Positions 40,761-50,694 are shown, numbered from the stretch's first letter. The stretch is 64,000 nucleotides of DNA from Microbacterium cremeum (GCF_015277855.1 NZ_CP063812.1:3100001-3164000); one strand, 5' to 3'. Translations and numbers: made by a program. Notes: generated from the sequence alone by a model not told the origin.

Positions 40761-41216
40761 TCAGGGCTTCTTCGGGTCTTTCGTGCGGCCGGGGGCCGTG
40801 CCGCTGTTGCCCGGGCCCGTCGGCGGCTCCTCCCCCACGACGGGCGGCGGGCTCTCAACGGGATCCGGCTCCGGCGGGACGGGCGGCTCGGTCACCGGCT
40901 CGTCGGGTGCGGCATCCGTCGGCGTCGTCGCCTCGACGGTCGGCGTGGGGGTCGGCGTCGGAGTAGGGGTGACGCGCGGCGTGACGCGCGCCTCGGACGC
41001 GGGAGCCGGCTCGGGAAGAGCGGGCGGCCGATCGTCGGATGCCGCGAAGATCGACGAGACCACGACCACGAGCGAGAGCCCGAGCGCGCCGCACAGCGCG
41101 CCCAGACCGAACGTCTGGGTCCGACGGGAGCGCAGCCAGGGTCGGTGGAGCGCCGGGTTGGTGCGGCGGGTGAGCGGAGCAGGGTTCTCGGGCCCGCTCG
41201 AAGGCGTCGGTGGCAT
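40761..41216 (-). CDS. Hypothetical single-pass membrane protein with Pro/Thr-rich tail
   Basis: A 151-residue protein. A basic cytoplasmic N-terminus (WLRSRRTQ) precedes one membrane segment (about residues 35-58, GLGALCGALGLSLVVVVSSIFAA), followed by a low-complexity Pro/Thr/Glu-rich extracytoplasmic tail (TPTPTPTPT) and a basic end (GRTKDPKKP). No domain is recognised. ATG 41216 is preferred; the frame stays open to 41267. Divergent from the Lhr helicase gene. Confidence 0.6.
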   Translation of the reverse strand: MPPTPSSGPENPAPLTRRTNPALHRPWLRSRRTQTFGLGALCGALGLSLVVVVSSIFAASDDRPPALPEPAPASEARVTPRVTPTPTPTPTPTVEATTPTDAAPDEPVTEPPVPPEPDPVESPPPVVGEEPPTGPGNSGTAPGRTKDPKKP

Positions 41217-41326
41217 CACGGTCCTCGGCAGAGACGCGTGCGGGGGGACACACGCGATTCGGAGCATACGCGATCGGCCTGGACCAGGCCCACCCCGATG
41301 TCGCCGATCCCGACCAAGATGGAGGC

Positions 41327-44300
41327 ATGGGCGACGTCCTCGAGCGGTTCGGTCCTGCGACGCAGGACTGGTTCCGCGGCGCGTTTGCCGCCCCCACGAA
41401 CGCCCAGACCGGCGCGTGGGAGGCGATCTCGGCCGGCAAGCACGCGCTGGTGGTCGCTCCCACCGGGTCGGGCAAGACGTTGTCGGCCTTCCTGTGGTCG
41501 ATCGACCGGCTGTTCCACGAGAAGCCGGTCCGTCCCGACGGCGCCGCGAAGCGCAGACGGGATGCCGGATCCCCCGCGACCCGCGTGCTCTACATCTCTC
41601 CGCTCAAGGCGCTGGGCGTCGACGTCGAGCGCAACCTCCGGTCGCCGCTGGTCGGCATCGGGCAGTCCGCGCGGCGCCTGGGTGTCGCGGTGCCCGACGT
41701 CACGGTGGGCGTGCGGTCGGGCGACACGCCGTCGGGCGATCGCCGCAAGCTCGTGCAGAACCCGCCCGACATCCTCATCACGACACCCGAGTCGCTGTAT
41801 CTGATGCTCACGAGCCAGGCGGGCGAGACGCTGCGCGACGTGCACACGGTCATCGTCGACGAGGTGCACGCGGTCGCCGCCACCAAGCGCGGCGCGCACC
41901 TGGCGGTGAGCCTCGAGCGCCTCGACGCATTGCGGCGCGCGCACGATCCCGGGGCTGCGCCGGCGCAGCGGATCGGCCTGTCGGCGACCGTGCGCCCCAT
42001 CGACGAGGTGGCGCGGTTCCTCGGCGGCGCCGAACCCGTCGAGATCGTGGCACCGCGCGCGTCGAAGGCGTTCGACATGCGGGTCGTGGTGCCGATCGAC
42101 GACATGCTGAATCCGCCGCCCCCGCCGAGCCCGTACCGGTCCGGCGACGAAGAACCGGTCGCCGCGCCCGGCGACGCCGAAGCATCCGACGCCGACGAGG
42201 CGCCGGTCGACGAGGACTGGTTCGCCGACGGCTCGGCCGGCGGCGGTCGCCGGGCATCGGGGGCGCCCGAGACCGCGGTCACCGGCTCGGTGTGGCCGCA
42301 CGTCGAAGAGGCGATCGTCGACCGCATCCTGCAGCATCGCTCCACGATCGTCTTCTGCAACTCCCGGCGGCTCGCCGAGCGGCTGACCGGGCGGCTCAAC
42401 GAGATCTACTCCGAGCGGCTCGGGCTCGAGCTGCCCGCCGATCGGCAGGCGCAGGAACCGCGGAGAATGCCGGCCGCGATGATGGCGCAGGCCGGGGCGA
42501 CGGCCGGCGCCGAGCCGGTGCTGGCGAAGGCGCATCACGGTTCGGTGTCGAAGGAGCAGCGGGCGCAGGTCGAGGAGGAGCTCAAGTCCGGTGCGCTGCG
42601 CTGCGTCGTGGCGACCTCGAGCCTCGAGCTCGGCATCGACATGGGCGCGGTCGACCTCGTGATCCAGGTCGAGGCGCCGCCGAGCGCGGCATCGGGTCTG
42701 CAGCGCATCGGCCGCGCCGGGCACCAGGTCGGCGAGGTGAGCCGGGCGGCCCTGTTCCCCAAGCATCGCGGCGACGTGCTGCACACCGCGATCGTCACCG
42801 AGCGCATGCTCGCGGGGCAGATCGAGGCGATCGCGGTGCCGCAGAACCCGCTCGACATCCTGGCGCAGCACACGGTGGCCGCGGCATCCGTCGGCCCTGT
42901 CGACGTCGAGGGCTGGTACGAGACGCTCAAGCGCAGCGCGCCCTTCCGCTCGTTGCCCCGCTCGGCGTACGAGGCGACGCTCGACCTCATCGCGGGCCGG
43001 TTCCCCTCCGACGAGTTCGCCGAGCTGCGGCCGCGCGTCGTATGGGACCGCGACCTCGGCGTCCTCACCGGCCGGCCCGGATCGCAGCGCATCGCGGTCA
43101 CGAGCGGAGGGACGATCCCCGACCGGGGGCTCTTCGGCGTCTTCGTCGCGGGCGAGTCGCAGAACGCGCGCGTGGGCGAGCTCGACGAAGAGATGGTGTA
43201 CGAGTCCCGCGTCAACGACGTGTTCACGCTGGGCACGACCAGCTGGCGCATCGTCGAGATCACCCACGACCGCGTCAACGTCATCCCGGCGTTCGGGCAG
43301 CCGGGCAAGGTGCCCTTCTGGCACGGCGACGGCATCGGCCGGCCCGCCGAGCTCGGCGAGGCGCTGGGCAGGTTCTCGCGCGAGGTGTCGACCGCGAAGC
43401 CCGGTAGAGCCGACGAGCGCCTGCGCGAGGCGGGCCTCGACGAGTACGCGCGCGACAACCTGCTGGCCTACCTCGCCGAGCAGCGCGAGGCCACCGGCAC
43501 GCTGCCGACCGACCGGCAGCTCACCGTCGAACGCGGCCGCGACGAGGTCGGCGACTGGCGCGTCATCCTCCATTCCCCGTACGGCATGCAGGTGCACGCG
43601 CCCTGGGCGCTGGCGGTGAACGCGCGCATCCGCGAGCGATTGGGCGTCGACGGCTCCGCGGTCGCGAGCGATGACGGCATCATCGCGCGGATTCCGGATG
43701 CCGCGGCCGAACCTCCCGGCGCCGACCTGTTCGTGTTCGATCCCGACGAGCTCGACCAGCTCGTGACCGAGGAGGTCGGCGGCTCGGCGCTGTTCGCCTC
43801 GAGGTTCCGCGAGTGCGCGGCGCGCGCGCTGCTCATGCCGCGGCGCAACCCCGGCAAGCGCACGCCGCTGTGGCAGCAGCGGCAGCGGTCGGCGCAGCTG
43901 CTGGAGGTGGCGCGGCGCTACCCGACGTTCCCGATCATCCTCGAGACGCTCCGCGAGGTGCTGCAGGACGTCTATGACGTGCCGTCGCTGCTGCGGCTCA
44001 TGCGCGGCATCGGCGACCGGCGCATCCGCCTCATCGAGACCGAGCCGGCCCAGCCGTCTCCGTTCGCGCGCGACCTGCTGTTCGGGTACGTCGGCGCCTT
44101 CATGTACGAGGGCGACTCCCCGCTCGCCGAACGCCGGGCAGCCGCCCTGTCGGTCGACCCGGCGCTGCTCGGCGAGCTGCTCGGCAAGGTCGAGATGCGC
44201 GAGCTGCTCGACCCCGACGTCATCGCTCAGTTCGAGCGCGAGGTGCAGCGGCTCGATCCCGACCGCCGCGCCCGCGGTCTCGAGGGCGTCGCCGACCTGC

Positions 44301-46204
44301 TGCGCCTGCTCGGGCCCCTCGATGCCGCCGAGGTGGCGGCGCGCCTCCAGCCTTCGGACGCCTCGGCACGCGGCGCGGATCCTGAGCCGGTCGACGAGCG
44401 CACAACGGCGGGCGAACAGACCGATCCCCCGAGCGACTCCGGGCACGCGACCGGGGCCGAGGCCGCCGGACTGCTCGACGAGCTCGTGTCGGCGCGGCGC
44501 GCGATCCCGGTGACGATCGCCGGCGTCACGCGCATCGCGGCGATCGAGGACGCCGGGCGCCTGCGCGACGCGCTCGGCGTGGCGCTGCCGGTCGGCATCC
44601 CGACCGCGTTCCTCGAACCCGTCGCCGATCCGCTCGGCGACCTCGTGGCCCGCTACGCGCGCACGCACGGTCCTTTCACGGCGGATGCCGCTGCCGAGCG
44701 TCTCGGCGTCGGCGTCGCGGTCGCCCGGCTCACGCTGCAGCGACTCGAGTCGCAGGGGCGCGTCACGAGCGGCTTCTTCCTCCCCGAGGGATCGGCGCCC
44801 GCGACAACCCGCACCGACGACGCCGAGTGGTGCGACACGGAGGTGCTGCGCCGGCTGCGGATGCGGTCGCTCGCGGCGATCCGCGGCAGCGTCGAGCCGG
44901 TCCCGCAGGACGCCTACGCCCGGTTCCTGCCGGTGTGGCAGCACGTCACACGGCCGCTCGAGGGGATCGACGGCGTCGCCGCCGTCGTCGAACAGCTGGC
45001 GGGCGTGCCGATCCCGGCGAGCGCATGGGAGTCGCTCGTGCTGCCCGCGCGCGTCGCGGACTACACGTCCGGCATGCTCGACGAGCTCACGTCGACCGGC
45101 GAGGTGGTGTGGTCCGGGCACGGCAGCCTCCCCGGCCGCGACGGCTGGATCGCGCTGCACCCCGTCGACGCCCTGCCGCTCACCCTCACGCAGCCCGACG
45201 CGGCCGACGACCCCGCGCCGGGGTCCCTCGACGCGCAGCTGCTCGCCGCGCTCGAGGGCGGCGGCGCCTACTTCGCGAGCCAGCTGCGGCAGACCGCCGG
45301 CGCCGAGAACGAGCAGTCCGTCGTCGAGGCGCTGTGGCGCCTGACATGGGCGGGCCGCGTCACGAACGACACGTTCGCACCCGTCCGCACCCTCGTCTCG
45401 GGCGGCTCGCAGGCGCACCGGGTGTCCAGGCGCACGCCGCGCGCACGCCTGTACCGCGGGGCGGCGGTGAGAGCGGTCGCCGCGGCGGTCCCTCCCCGTC
45501 CGCCCGCGATCGGCGGCCGGTGGTCTCTGCTCCCGGCGCCCGAGCCCGACGCGGCGCTGCGCGCGACGGCGTCGGCGAGCCTGCTGCTCGACCGGTACGG
45601 CGTGGTGACCCGCGGGGCGGTGCAAGCTGAGGGCGTGCCCGGCGGGTTCGCGCAGACCTATCGCGTGCTGGCGGGTTTCGAAGAGGCCGGGCACTGCCGT
45701 CGCGGCTACGTGATCGAGAAGCTCGGCGCGGCGCAGTTCGCGGCCTCGCCGACCGTCGACCGGCTGCGCGAGTTCGCAGGGCTGCCGGATCCGCCCCCGC
45801 TGCGTGCGGTCACGCTCGCGGCGACCGACCCGGCCAACCCGTACGGCGCCGCCCTCGCGTGGCCGGCGCTCGACGGCGTCGGGCATCGCCCCGGACGCAA
45901 GGCGGGCGCCCTCGTCGTCCTCGTCGACGGCGCACTGGCGCTGTACCTCGAGCGCGGAGGCAAGTCGGCCCTGGCGTTCACCGGCGACGAGGGAGTCCTC
46001 GCTGCCGCGACGCGAGACCTGGCGGCGACGGCTCGCGGCCGCCACCTCGACACCCTGACGATCGAGCAGGTCAACGGGGCGTTCGTGTACGGCACCACCG
46101 TCGGCCGTGCCCTGCGTGGAGCCGGCTTCGTCGAGTCGCCGCGCGGCCTCACGCTGCGCCGGCTCACCGCCGGCGATGCGCTGCGCGAGGGCGCTCGTGC
46201 CTGA
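41327..46204 (+). CDS. lhr: Large ATP-dependent helicase Lhr
   Basis: A 1625-residue superfamily 2 helicase, a 3'-to-5' DNA/RNA:DNA unwinding enzyme linked to repair. Walker A VAPTGSGKTLSAF (about residues 44-56), DEVH box IVDEVHAVAATKRGAHL (about 176), SATVRP, then motif VI QRIGRAGHQVGE. After the Lhr-core winged-helix region, the long C-terminal half matches the Lhr-CTD with its winged-helix/beta-barrel parts. A disordered insert lies at about residues 265-310. ATG 41327 is used. The last 8 bp overlap the start of the Nei2 gene, a pairing known in actinobacteria. Confidence 0.95.
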   Translation: MGDVLERFGPATQDWFRGAFAAPTNAQTGAWEAISAGKHALVVAPTGSGKTLSAFLWSIDRLFHEKPVRPDGAAKRRRDAGSPATRVLYISPLKALGVDVERNLRSPLVGIGQSARRLGVAVPDVTVGVRSGDTPSGDRRKLVQNPPDILITTPESLYLMLTSQAGETLRDVHTVIVDEVHAVAATKRGAHLAVSLERLDALRRAHDPGAAPAQRIGLSATVRPIDEVARFLGGAEPVEIVAPRASKAFDMRVVVPIDDMLNPPPPPSPYRSGDEEPVAAPGDAEASDADEAPVDEDWFADGSAGGGRRASGAPETAVTGSVWPHVEEAIVDRILQHRSTIVFCNSRRLAERLTGRLNEIYSERLGLELPADRQAQEPRRMPAAMMAQAGATAGAEPVLAKAHHGSVSKEQRAQVEEELKSGALRCVVATSSLELGIDMGAVDLVIQVEAPPSAASGLQRIGRAGHQVGEVSRAALFPKHRGDVLHTAIVTERMLAGQIEAIAVPQNPLDILAQHTVAAASVGPVDVEGWYETLKRSAPFRSLPRSAYEATLDLIAGRFPSDEFAELRPRVVWDRDLGVLTGRPGSQRIAVTSGGTIPDRGLFGVFVAGESQNARVGELDEEMVYESRVNDVFTLGTTSWRIVEITHDRVNVIPAFGQPGKVPFWHGDGIGRPAELGEALGRFSREVSTAKPGRADERLREAGLDEYARDNLLAYLAEQREATGTLPTDRQLTVERGRDEVGDWRVILHSPYGMQVHAPWALAVNARIRERLGVDGSAVASDDGIIARIPDAAAEPPGADLFVFDPDELDQLVTEEVGGSALFASRFRECAARALLMPRRNPGKRTPLWQQRQRSAQLLEVARRYPTFPIILETLREVLQDVYDVPSLLRLMRGIGDRRIRLIETEPAQPSPFARDLLFGYVGAFMYEGDSPLAERRAAALSVDPALLGELLGKVEMRELLDPDVIAQFEREVQRLDPDRRARGLEGVADLLRLLGPLDAAEVAARLQPSDASARGADPEPVDERTTAGEQTDPPSDSGHATGAEAAGLLDELVSARRAIPVTIAGVTRIAAIEDAGRLRDALGVALPVGIPTAFLEPVADPLGDLVARYARTHGPFTADAAAERLGVGVAVARLTLQRLESQGRVTSGFFLPEGSAPATTRTDDAEWCDTEVLRRLRMRSLAAIRGSVEPVPQDAYARFLPVWQHVTRPLEGIDGVAAVVEQLAGVPIPASAWESLVLPARVADYTSGMLDELTSTGEVVWSGHGSLPGRDGWIALHPVDALPLTLTQPDAADDPAPGSLDAQLLAALEGGGAYFASQLRQTAGAENEQSVVEALWRLTWAGRVTNDTFAPVRTLVSGGSQAHRVSRRTPRARLYRGAAVRAVAAAVPPRPPAIGGRWSLLPAPEPDAALRATASASLLLDRYGVVTRGAVQAEGVPGGFAQTYRVLAGFEEAGHCRRGYVIEKLGAAQFAASPTVDRLREFAGLPDPPPLRAVTLAATDPANPYGAALAWPALDGVGHRPGRKAGALVVLVDGALALYLERGGKSALAFTGDEGVLAAATRDLAATARGRHLDTLTIEQVNGAFVYGTTVGRALRGAGFVESPRGLTLRRLTAGDALREGARA

Positions 46205-46985
46205 GGGCGACACCGTCCACCGAACGGCCCGCCGGCTCGACGCCGTGCTCGCGGGCGCGACCGTGACGCGGTTCGAGCTGCGCGTGCCGCAGGCCGCGAC
46301 CGTCGACCTCCGCGGCGAGACCGTGCACGGGGTTCGCGCGCGGGGCAAGCACCTACTCCACCGCATCGGCGAGGTCACGCTGCACTCGCATCTGAAGATG
46401 GAGGGCGAGTGGCACGTCTACCGCCGCGGCGAGCGATGGCGCGCGCCCGCCTTCCGGGCGCGCGCCGTCATCGGCGCGACGGCCGCCGGCGGCGCCGAGT
46501 GGGAGACGGTGGGCTTCGACCTCGCCGAGATCGCCGTCGTGCCCACGCGCGACGAGGATTCGCTCGTCGAGTACCTGGGGCCCGACCCGCTCGCCGACGA
46601 CTGGGACCCTGCCGAGGCGGCGCGGCGCCTCGGCGCCGACACCCGCCCCGTGCACGTCGCACTGCAGGATCAGCGCAACATCGCCGGATTCGGCAACGAG
46701 TACGTCAACGAGATCCTGTTCGTGCGCGGCATCCTTCCCACCACCCCCGCGAACGAGACGGATGCCGCAGCCGTCGTGGATCTCGGCGCCCGCATGATCC
46801 GCGCCAACCGCGACCGCGTCGATCGCACCTTCACCGGCGACGCACGCCGCGGGCAGACGACCTGGGTGTACCGCCGCGAGGGGCGGCCGTGCCGCCGATG
46901 CGGCACGCTCATCCGCGGCGGCGCGCTGGGGGCCGACCCGAGCCGGGAGCGCATCGTGTTCTGGTGCCCGACCTGCCAGCAGTGA
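46197..46985 (+). CDS. nei: DNA glycosylase/AP lyase Nei2 (endonuclease VIII-like)
   Basis: A 262-residue Fpg/Nei family base-excision enzyme removing oxidised bases and nicking the strand. GTG 46197 gives the obligatory N-terminus (Met)-Pro-Glu-Gly-Asp, where Pro2 is the Schiff-base nucleophile and Glu3 the acid. The H2TH region includes ALQDQRNIAGFGNEYVNEILF. The C-terminal zinc finger has CRRCG and CPTC (about residues 233-259). The 8-bp overlap with lhr couples their translation, supporting a joint repair role. Confidence 0.93.
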   Translation: MPEGDTVHRTARRLDAVLAGATVTRFELRVPQAATVDLRGETVHGVRARGKHLLHRIGEVTLHSHLKMEGEWHVYRRGERWRAPAFRARAVIGATAAGGAEWETVGFDLAEIAVVPTRDEDSLVEYLGPDPLADDWDPAEAARRLGADTRPVHVALQDQRNIAGFGNEYVNEILFVRGILPTTPANETDAAAVVDLGARMIRANRDRVDRTFTGDARRGQTTWVYRREGRPCRRCGTLIRGGALGADPSRERIVFWCPTCQQ

Positions 46986-47017
46986 CCGCCGGCCGTGGTT
47001 CATCACGATCGCGCAAC

Positions 47018-47152
47018 GGACGATCTGTCGGCCGCGGCTCCGGCATCCGTCGCCGTTTCAGCGCGTGTGCGTTGAAACACCGCGTTTTCCTGCCCGTTAC
47101 ACACACCCGGACGATCTGTCGCACCCGAACCCGGCGGACCGCGGATCGTCCG
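47018..47152 (+). promoter_or_regulatory. Repeated CGGACGATC boxes upstream of the Pot-type operon
   Basis: GGACGATCTGTCG occurs at 47018-47030 and 47109-47121, and the inverse GATCGTCCGG at 47143-47152. A dyad GTTTCA (47055-47060) / TGAAAC (47073-47078) lies between. Three copies of one box before a promoter suggest an operator for a dimeric regulator; its identity is unknown. Confidence 0.55.
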
Positions 47153-47169
47153 GTTCAGCGGTCGATGCG

Positions 47170-47197
47170 TTGCCCGCGGACGCCGCCGCGATATTGA
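47170..47197 (+). promoter_or_regulatory. Probable promoter of the Pot-type operon
   Basis: TTGCCC (47170-47175) and TATTGA (47192-47197) are 16 bp apart, about 60 bp before the GTG start of the ATPase gene and immediately after the CGGACGATC boxes. Confidence 0.55.
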
Positions 47198-47258
47198 ATA
47201 CCTCACACACTCGACCGCGCATCGCCGCGCGGCCCCGCGATCAGGAGGGCGTCACCAG

Positions 47259-48458
47259 GTGACCACTGCGACCGAGGCGGACCCGACCGCCGCGACCACG
47301 GCCACAGACTCGCGCGGAGCCGTCGTGCTCGCGGGAATCACGAAGTACTACGGCGACCAGGTCGCCGTCGACGACCTGTCGCTGACGATCGAGCCGGGCG
47401 AGTTCATCTCGCTGCTGGGCCCTTCGGGCTGCGGCAAGACGACCACGCTGCGCATGATCGCCGGGTTCGAGCAGCCGGATGCCGGAGACATCCGCATCTC
47501 GGGACGTCCGGTGCGCGGCGTGCCGCCGTATCGGCGCGACGTCAACACCGTGTTCCAGGCGTACGCCCTGTTCCCGCACCTCTCGGTCGCCGAGAACGTC
47601 GCCTACGGGCTGCAGCAGCGACGCACCCCCAAGTCCGAAGTGCGCGAGCGCGTGTCGCAGGCGCTCGACCTCGTGCAGATGCGCCGCTTCGGCGACCGCA
47701 AGCCGACGCAGCTCTCGGGCGGCCAGCAGCAGCGCATCGCACTGGCCCGGGCGCTGGTGAACCGCCCCGCGGTCCTCCTCCTGGACGAGCCGCTCGGCGC
47801 CCTCGACCGTCAGCTGCGCGAAGAGATGCAGCTCGAGCTGAAGCTGCTGCAGTCCCGCCTCGGCATCACGTTCGTGTTCGTCACCCACGACCAGGGCGAG
47901 GCGCTGTCGATGAGCGACCGCATCGCCATCATGCGTGCGGGTCGCATCGAGCAGCTCGCCGACGCCGACACCGTGTACGCGCGCCCCGCGTCGGCGTACG
48001 TCGCGGCGTTCGTGGGCCAGCAGAACTTCTTCCGCGGTCCGGTGGCCGAGGCCGGAGCGGCGATCAGCTCCGCCCACGCTCTCGTGCGCGCCACGTCGGC
48101 GACCCTGACGACGACGAATCTCGGCGAAGCGGCGGTGCGCCCCGAGTACATCCGCATCGAGAAGGACCCGTCGGCAGGTCCCGCAGAGGGCGGCTCGGAG
48201 ACCACCCCGGGCACGTTCTCCGACGCCAACGTCGCACGCGGCGAGCTGATCGGGGTGTCGCACCTGGGCGACACGATGCAGTACCTGGTGCAGCTGGGCG
48301 ACGACCAGAGCCTCATCGTGCGACGCCCGACGCCCGACGCGCCCTCGCTGACCGTGGGCGATCGCGTGGTGTGCACGTGGGCCGCCCATCACGTCCTGCT
48401 GTTCCCCGCCGACGACGCCGCGCAGGAGGGCGGCTACATCGCCCCGCCGACCGCCTGA
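47259..48458 (+). CDS. ABC transporter ATP-binding protein (PotA type)
   Basis: A 399-residue ATPase energising a polyamine-type importer. Walker A GPSGCGKTT, Q-loop VFQAYALFPHL, signature LSGGQQQRIALARAL, Walker B LLLDEPLGALD, switch VTHDQGEA. The C-terminal TOBE/OB region (about residues 260-390) is typical of PotA/CysA-type regulatory domains. GTG 47259 follows AGGAGGGC. First of four genes with binding protein and two permeases. Confidence 0.93.
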   Translation: MTTATEADPTAATTATDSRGAVVLAGITKYYGDQVAVDDLSLTIEPGEFISLLGPSGCGKTTTLRMIAGFEQPDAGDIRISGRPVRGVPPYRRDVNTVFQAYALFPHLSVAENVAYGLQQRRTPKSEVRERVSQALDLVQMRRFGDRKPTQLSGGQQQRIALARALVNRPAVLLLDEPLGALDRQLREEMQLELKLLQSRLGITFVFVTHDQGEALSMSDRIAIMRAGRIEQLADADTVYARPASAYVAAFVGQQNFFRGPVAEAGAAISSAHALVRATSATLTTTNLGEAAVRPEYIRIEKDPSAGPAEGGSETTPGTFSDANVARGELIGVSHLGDTMQYLVQLGDDQSLIVRRPTPDAPSLTVGDRVVCTWAAHHVLLFPADDAAQEGGYIAPPTA

Positions 48459-48572
48459 TCCGCACCCGCCGCACCCGCGCCGACCTCAGCCGCGGCATCC
48501 CGAACTCCCGCCGGCTTGCCGGCCCCACAGCACAGCCGCCTCACCGGCTCCGACCCGAACCAGGAGACACCG

Positions 48573-49757
48573 ATGAACGAGTCCCGCAACCCCCTCCGCA
48601 TCCTCGCCCCCGAGGCCGGGGCGCCCGTCATCATGCGCGAGCTGTCGCGCCGCCGCTTCCTCAGCTTCGCCGCGCTCGCCGGCGGAGCCACCGTCCTCGC
48701 CGCGTGCGCCCCCGGCGGCGGCTCGTCGCCGGCGCCGCAGGCCACCGGCGGCGACCTCGAGGGCAGCCTGTCGGTGTACACGTGGGGCGACTACGACTCG
48801 CCCGACGTCGTCTCGGGCTTCACCGACGAGCTCGGCCCCAAGGTCACCCTCGACTCGTACTCGTCGAACGAGGAGCTCATCGCCAAGCTCGTCGCCGCGA
48901 AGGGCACGTCCGGCTACGACATCGTCGTGCCGACGGGCGTCTTCATCCCGCAGATGATCGAGAACGGGCTGCTCGAGAAGTTCAACAAGGACCTGCTCCC
49001 GAACATGGCGAACATGGACCCCGCCTTCCTCGGCCGGTCGTGGGACCCGACGAACGACTACTCCGTCTGCAAGGCGTGGGGCACCACCGGCTACGTCTAC
49101 GACAAGACGGTGATCACGCGCGAGCTGACGACGTGGGCGGACTTCTTCGACGCCGCCCAGAACGAGGCCAGCGGCAAGACCTCGATGTCGGACGACCCCG
49201 CGGGAGTGGTCGGCTCGTACTTCTGGGCCAACCACATCAACTGGAACACCGAGGACCCCGACGAGCTCGAGGCCGCCCGCGCGTTCCTCGTCGAGACGAT
49301 CGCGCCGCACATCTCGGCGTTCGACTCGTACCCCGGAACGAACGCCATCCCGCAGGGCACCCAGGTGCTCATGCAGGCGTGGAACGGCGACGCCCGCCTG
49401 GGCATGCTGGAGTCGAGCGATCCCGAGCGCTGGCAGTGGGTGCTCCCCGGCCCCGAGACCGAGCTGTGGATGGACAACTGGGCGATCGCCGCCGGTGCGC
49501 CGCACCCGGAGGCCGCGCACGCGTTCATCAACTACTCGATGACGCCCGAGAACCTGCTGCTCAACCTCGACTACATCGGCTACAACGTCGGCGGCAAGGA
49601 CATGGAGCAGACCGCGATCGACGCCGGCGTCGAGATGCCCGAGCTCATCTTCTTCGATCCGGCGATGCTCGAGATGATGTACGAGCAGGAGCTCAACGAC
49701 TCGCAGACCACGCGCGTCGAGATCTGGAACGAGATGAAGGCCGCGGCCGGTGCGTAG
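48573..49757 (+). CDS. PotD-like polyamine/amine substrate-binding protein
   Basis: A 394-residue lipoprotein with a Tat-type signal (SRRRFLSFAALAGGATVLAAC, Arg26-28, predicted lipidated Cys45). The mature part has PotD-like text: GSLSVYTWGDYDSPDVVSGF and ELIAKLVAAKGTSGYDIVVPTGVFIPQMIENGLLEKFN, then VYDKTVI and MDNWAIAAGAPHPEAAHAFINYSM. The ligand is probably spermidine, putrescine or another cationic amine. The last 8 bp overlap the first permease gene. Confidence 0.92.
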   Translation: MNESRNPLRILAPEAGAPVIMRELSRRRFLSFAALAGGATVLAACAPGGGSSPAPQATGGDLEGSLSVYTWGDYDSPDVVSGFTDELGPKVTLDSYSSNEELIAKLVAAKGTSGYDIVVPTGVFIPQMIENGLLEKFNKDLLPNMANMDPAFLGRSWDPTNDYSVCKAWGTTGYVYDKTVITRELTTWADFFDAAQNEASGKTSMSDDPAGVVGSYFWANHINWNTEDPDELEAARAFLVETIAPHISAFDSYPGTNAIPQGTQVLMQAWNGDARLGMLESSDPERWQWVLPGPETELWMDNWAIAAGAPHPEAAHAFINYSMTPENLLLNLDYIGYNVGGKDMEQTAIDAGVEMPELIFFDPAMLEMMYEQELNDSQTTRVEIWNEMKAAAGA

Positions 49758-50694
49758 CCGCTCGGCGGGAGCCGCGCTGGCCGTTCCGGCGTGGGCGTGG
49801 CTCCTGCTGTTCTTCGTCGCCCCCGTGGCGATGGTGGTGTGGTTCAGCTTCGGCTACAAGCCGGGGGTGTTCGGCACGCACGCGAACGACATCCTCTCGT
49901 TCGACCGGTACGTCGAAGCCGTGTCGCCCACGTTCTTCGCGACGTTCCAGAACACCCTGTGGGTCGGCATCATCGGCACGGTGCTGTGCTTCCTGATCGG
50001 CGCCCCGGTCGCGTACTGGATGGCGTTCAAGGTCAAGCCGCAGCGGCGTGGCCTGCTCATCGCGCTCGTGCTGGTGCCGTTCTGGACGAACTTCCTGGTG
50101 CGCACGATCGGCTGGCAGGTGATCCTGGCGCCCGAGGGGTGGCTGTCGTGGCTGCTGCAGTCGATCGGCATGCTCGACGGCCCGCTCGACCTGCTGTACA
50201 CCCGCACCGCCGTCGTCATCGGCGTGGTCTACAACTACTTGCCGCTCATGATCCTGCCTCTGTTCGTCGCGTTCGACCGCGTCGGGCCGGCGCTGCGCGA
50301 GGCATCGAAGGACCTCGGTGCGGGAAAGATCTCGACGTTCTTCCGCGTGACGCTTCCGCTGTCGCGGCCGGGCATCGTGGCCGGCGTGCTGCTGGTCTTC
50401 ATCCCGTTGATGGGCGACTACATCACCGCGACCGTCCTGGGCGGCGCGAAGGGGAACATGGTCGGGCAACTCGTCGCGAGCCAGTTCCAGACGGCGCAGA
50501 ACTGGGCGCTCGGCTCGGCGATGGCGGTGCTGCTGATGCTCGTGATCATGCTGACGATCGGCGTGGCCGCGGTCGTCATCTGGCTCATCGCGCTGCCGTT
50601 CCGTTCGCGCAGCCGGCTGGTGCTGGGCCCCGCCCCCGAGAAGGAGACGACGACGGATGCCGCGATCCCGGCCCGCGTGGAGGTGACGACGTGA
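49750..50694 (+). CDS. ABC transporter permease (PotB type)
   Basis: A 314-residue inner-membrane permease with six predicted segments: AVPAWAWLLLFFVAPVAMVVWFSF at the start and the EAA loop REASKDLGAGKISTFFRVTLPLSRPGIVAG (about residues 180-210). GTG 49750 overlaps the binding-protein stop by 8 bp, and its own stop overlaps PotC as GTGA. It forms the channel with PotC. Confidence 0.92.
   Translation: MRSRSAGAALAVPAWAWLLLFFVAPVAMVVWFSFGYKPGVFGTHANDILSFDRYVEAVSPTFFATFQNTLWVGIIGTVLCFLIGAPVAYWMAFKVKPQRRGLLIALVLVPFWTNFLVRTIGWQVILAPEGWLSWLLQSIGMLDGPLDLLYTRTAVVIGVVYNYLPLMILPLFVAFDRVGPALREASKDLGAGKISTFFRVTLPLSRPGIVAGVLLVFIPLMGDYITATVLGGAKGNMVGQLVASQFQTAQNWALGSAMAVLLMLVIMLTIGVAAVVIWLIALPFRSRSRLVLGPAPEKETTTDAAIPARVEVTT

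Noticed and set aside
41216..46378. Long open frame antisense to the Lhr gene
   Set aside because: In GC-rich DNA the frame opposite a real gene often stays open. The composition (Arg, Gly, Asp-rich without domains) and the clear helicase motifs on the plus strand show it is a shadow.
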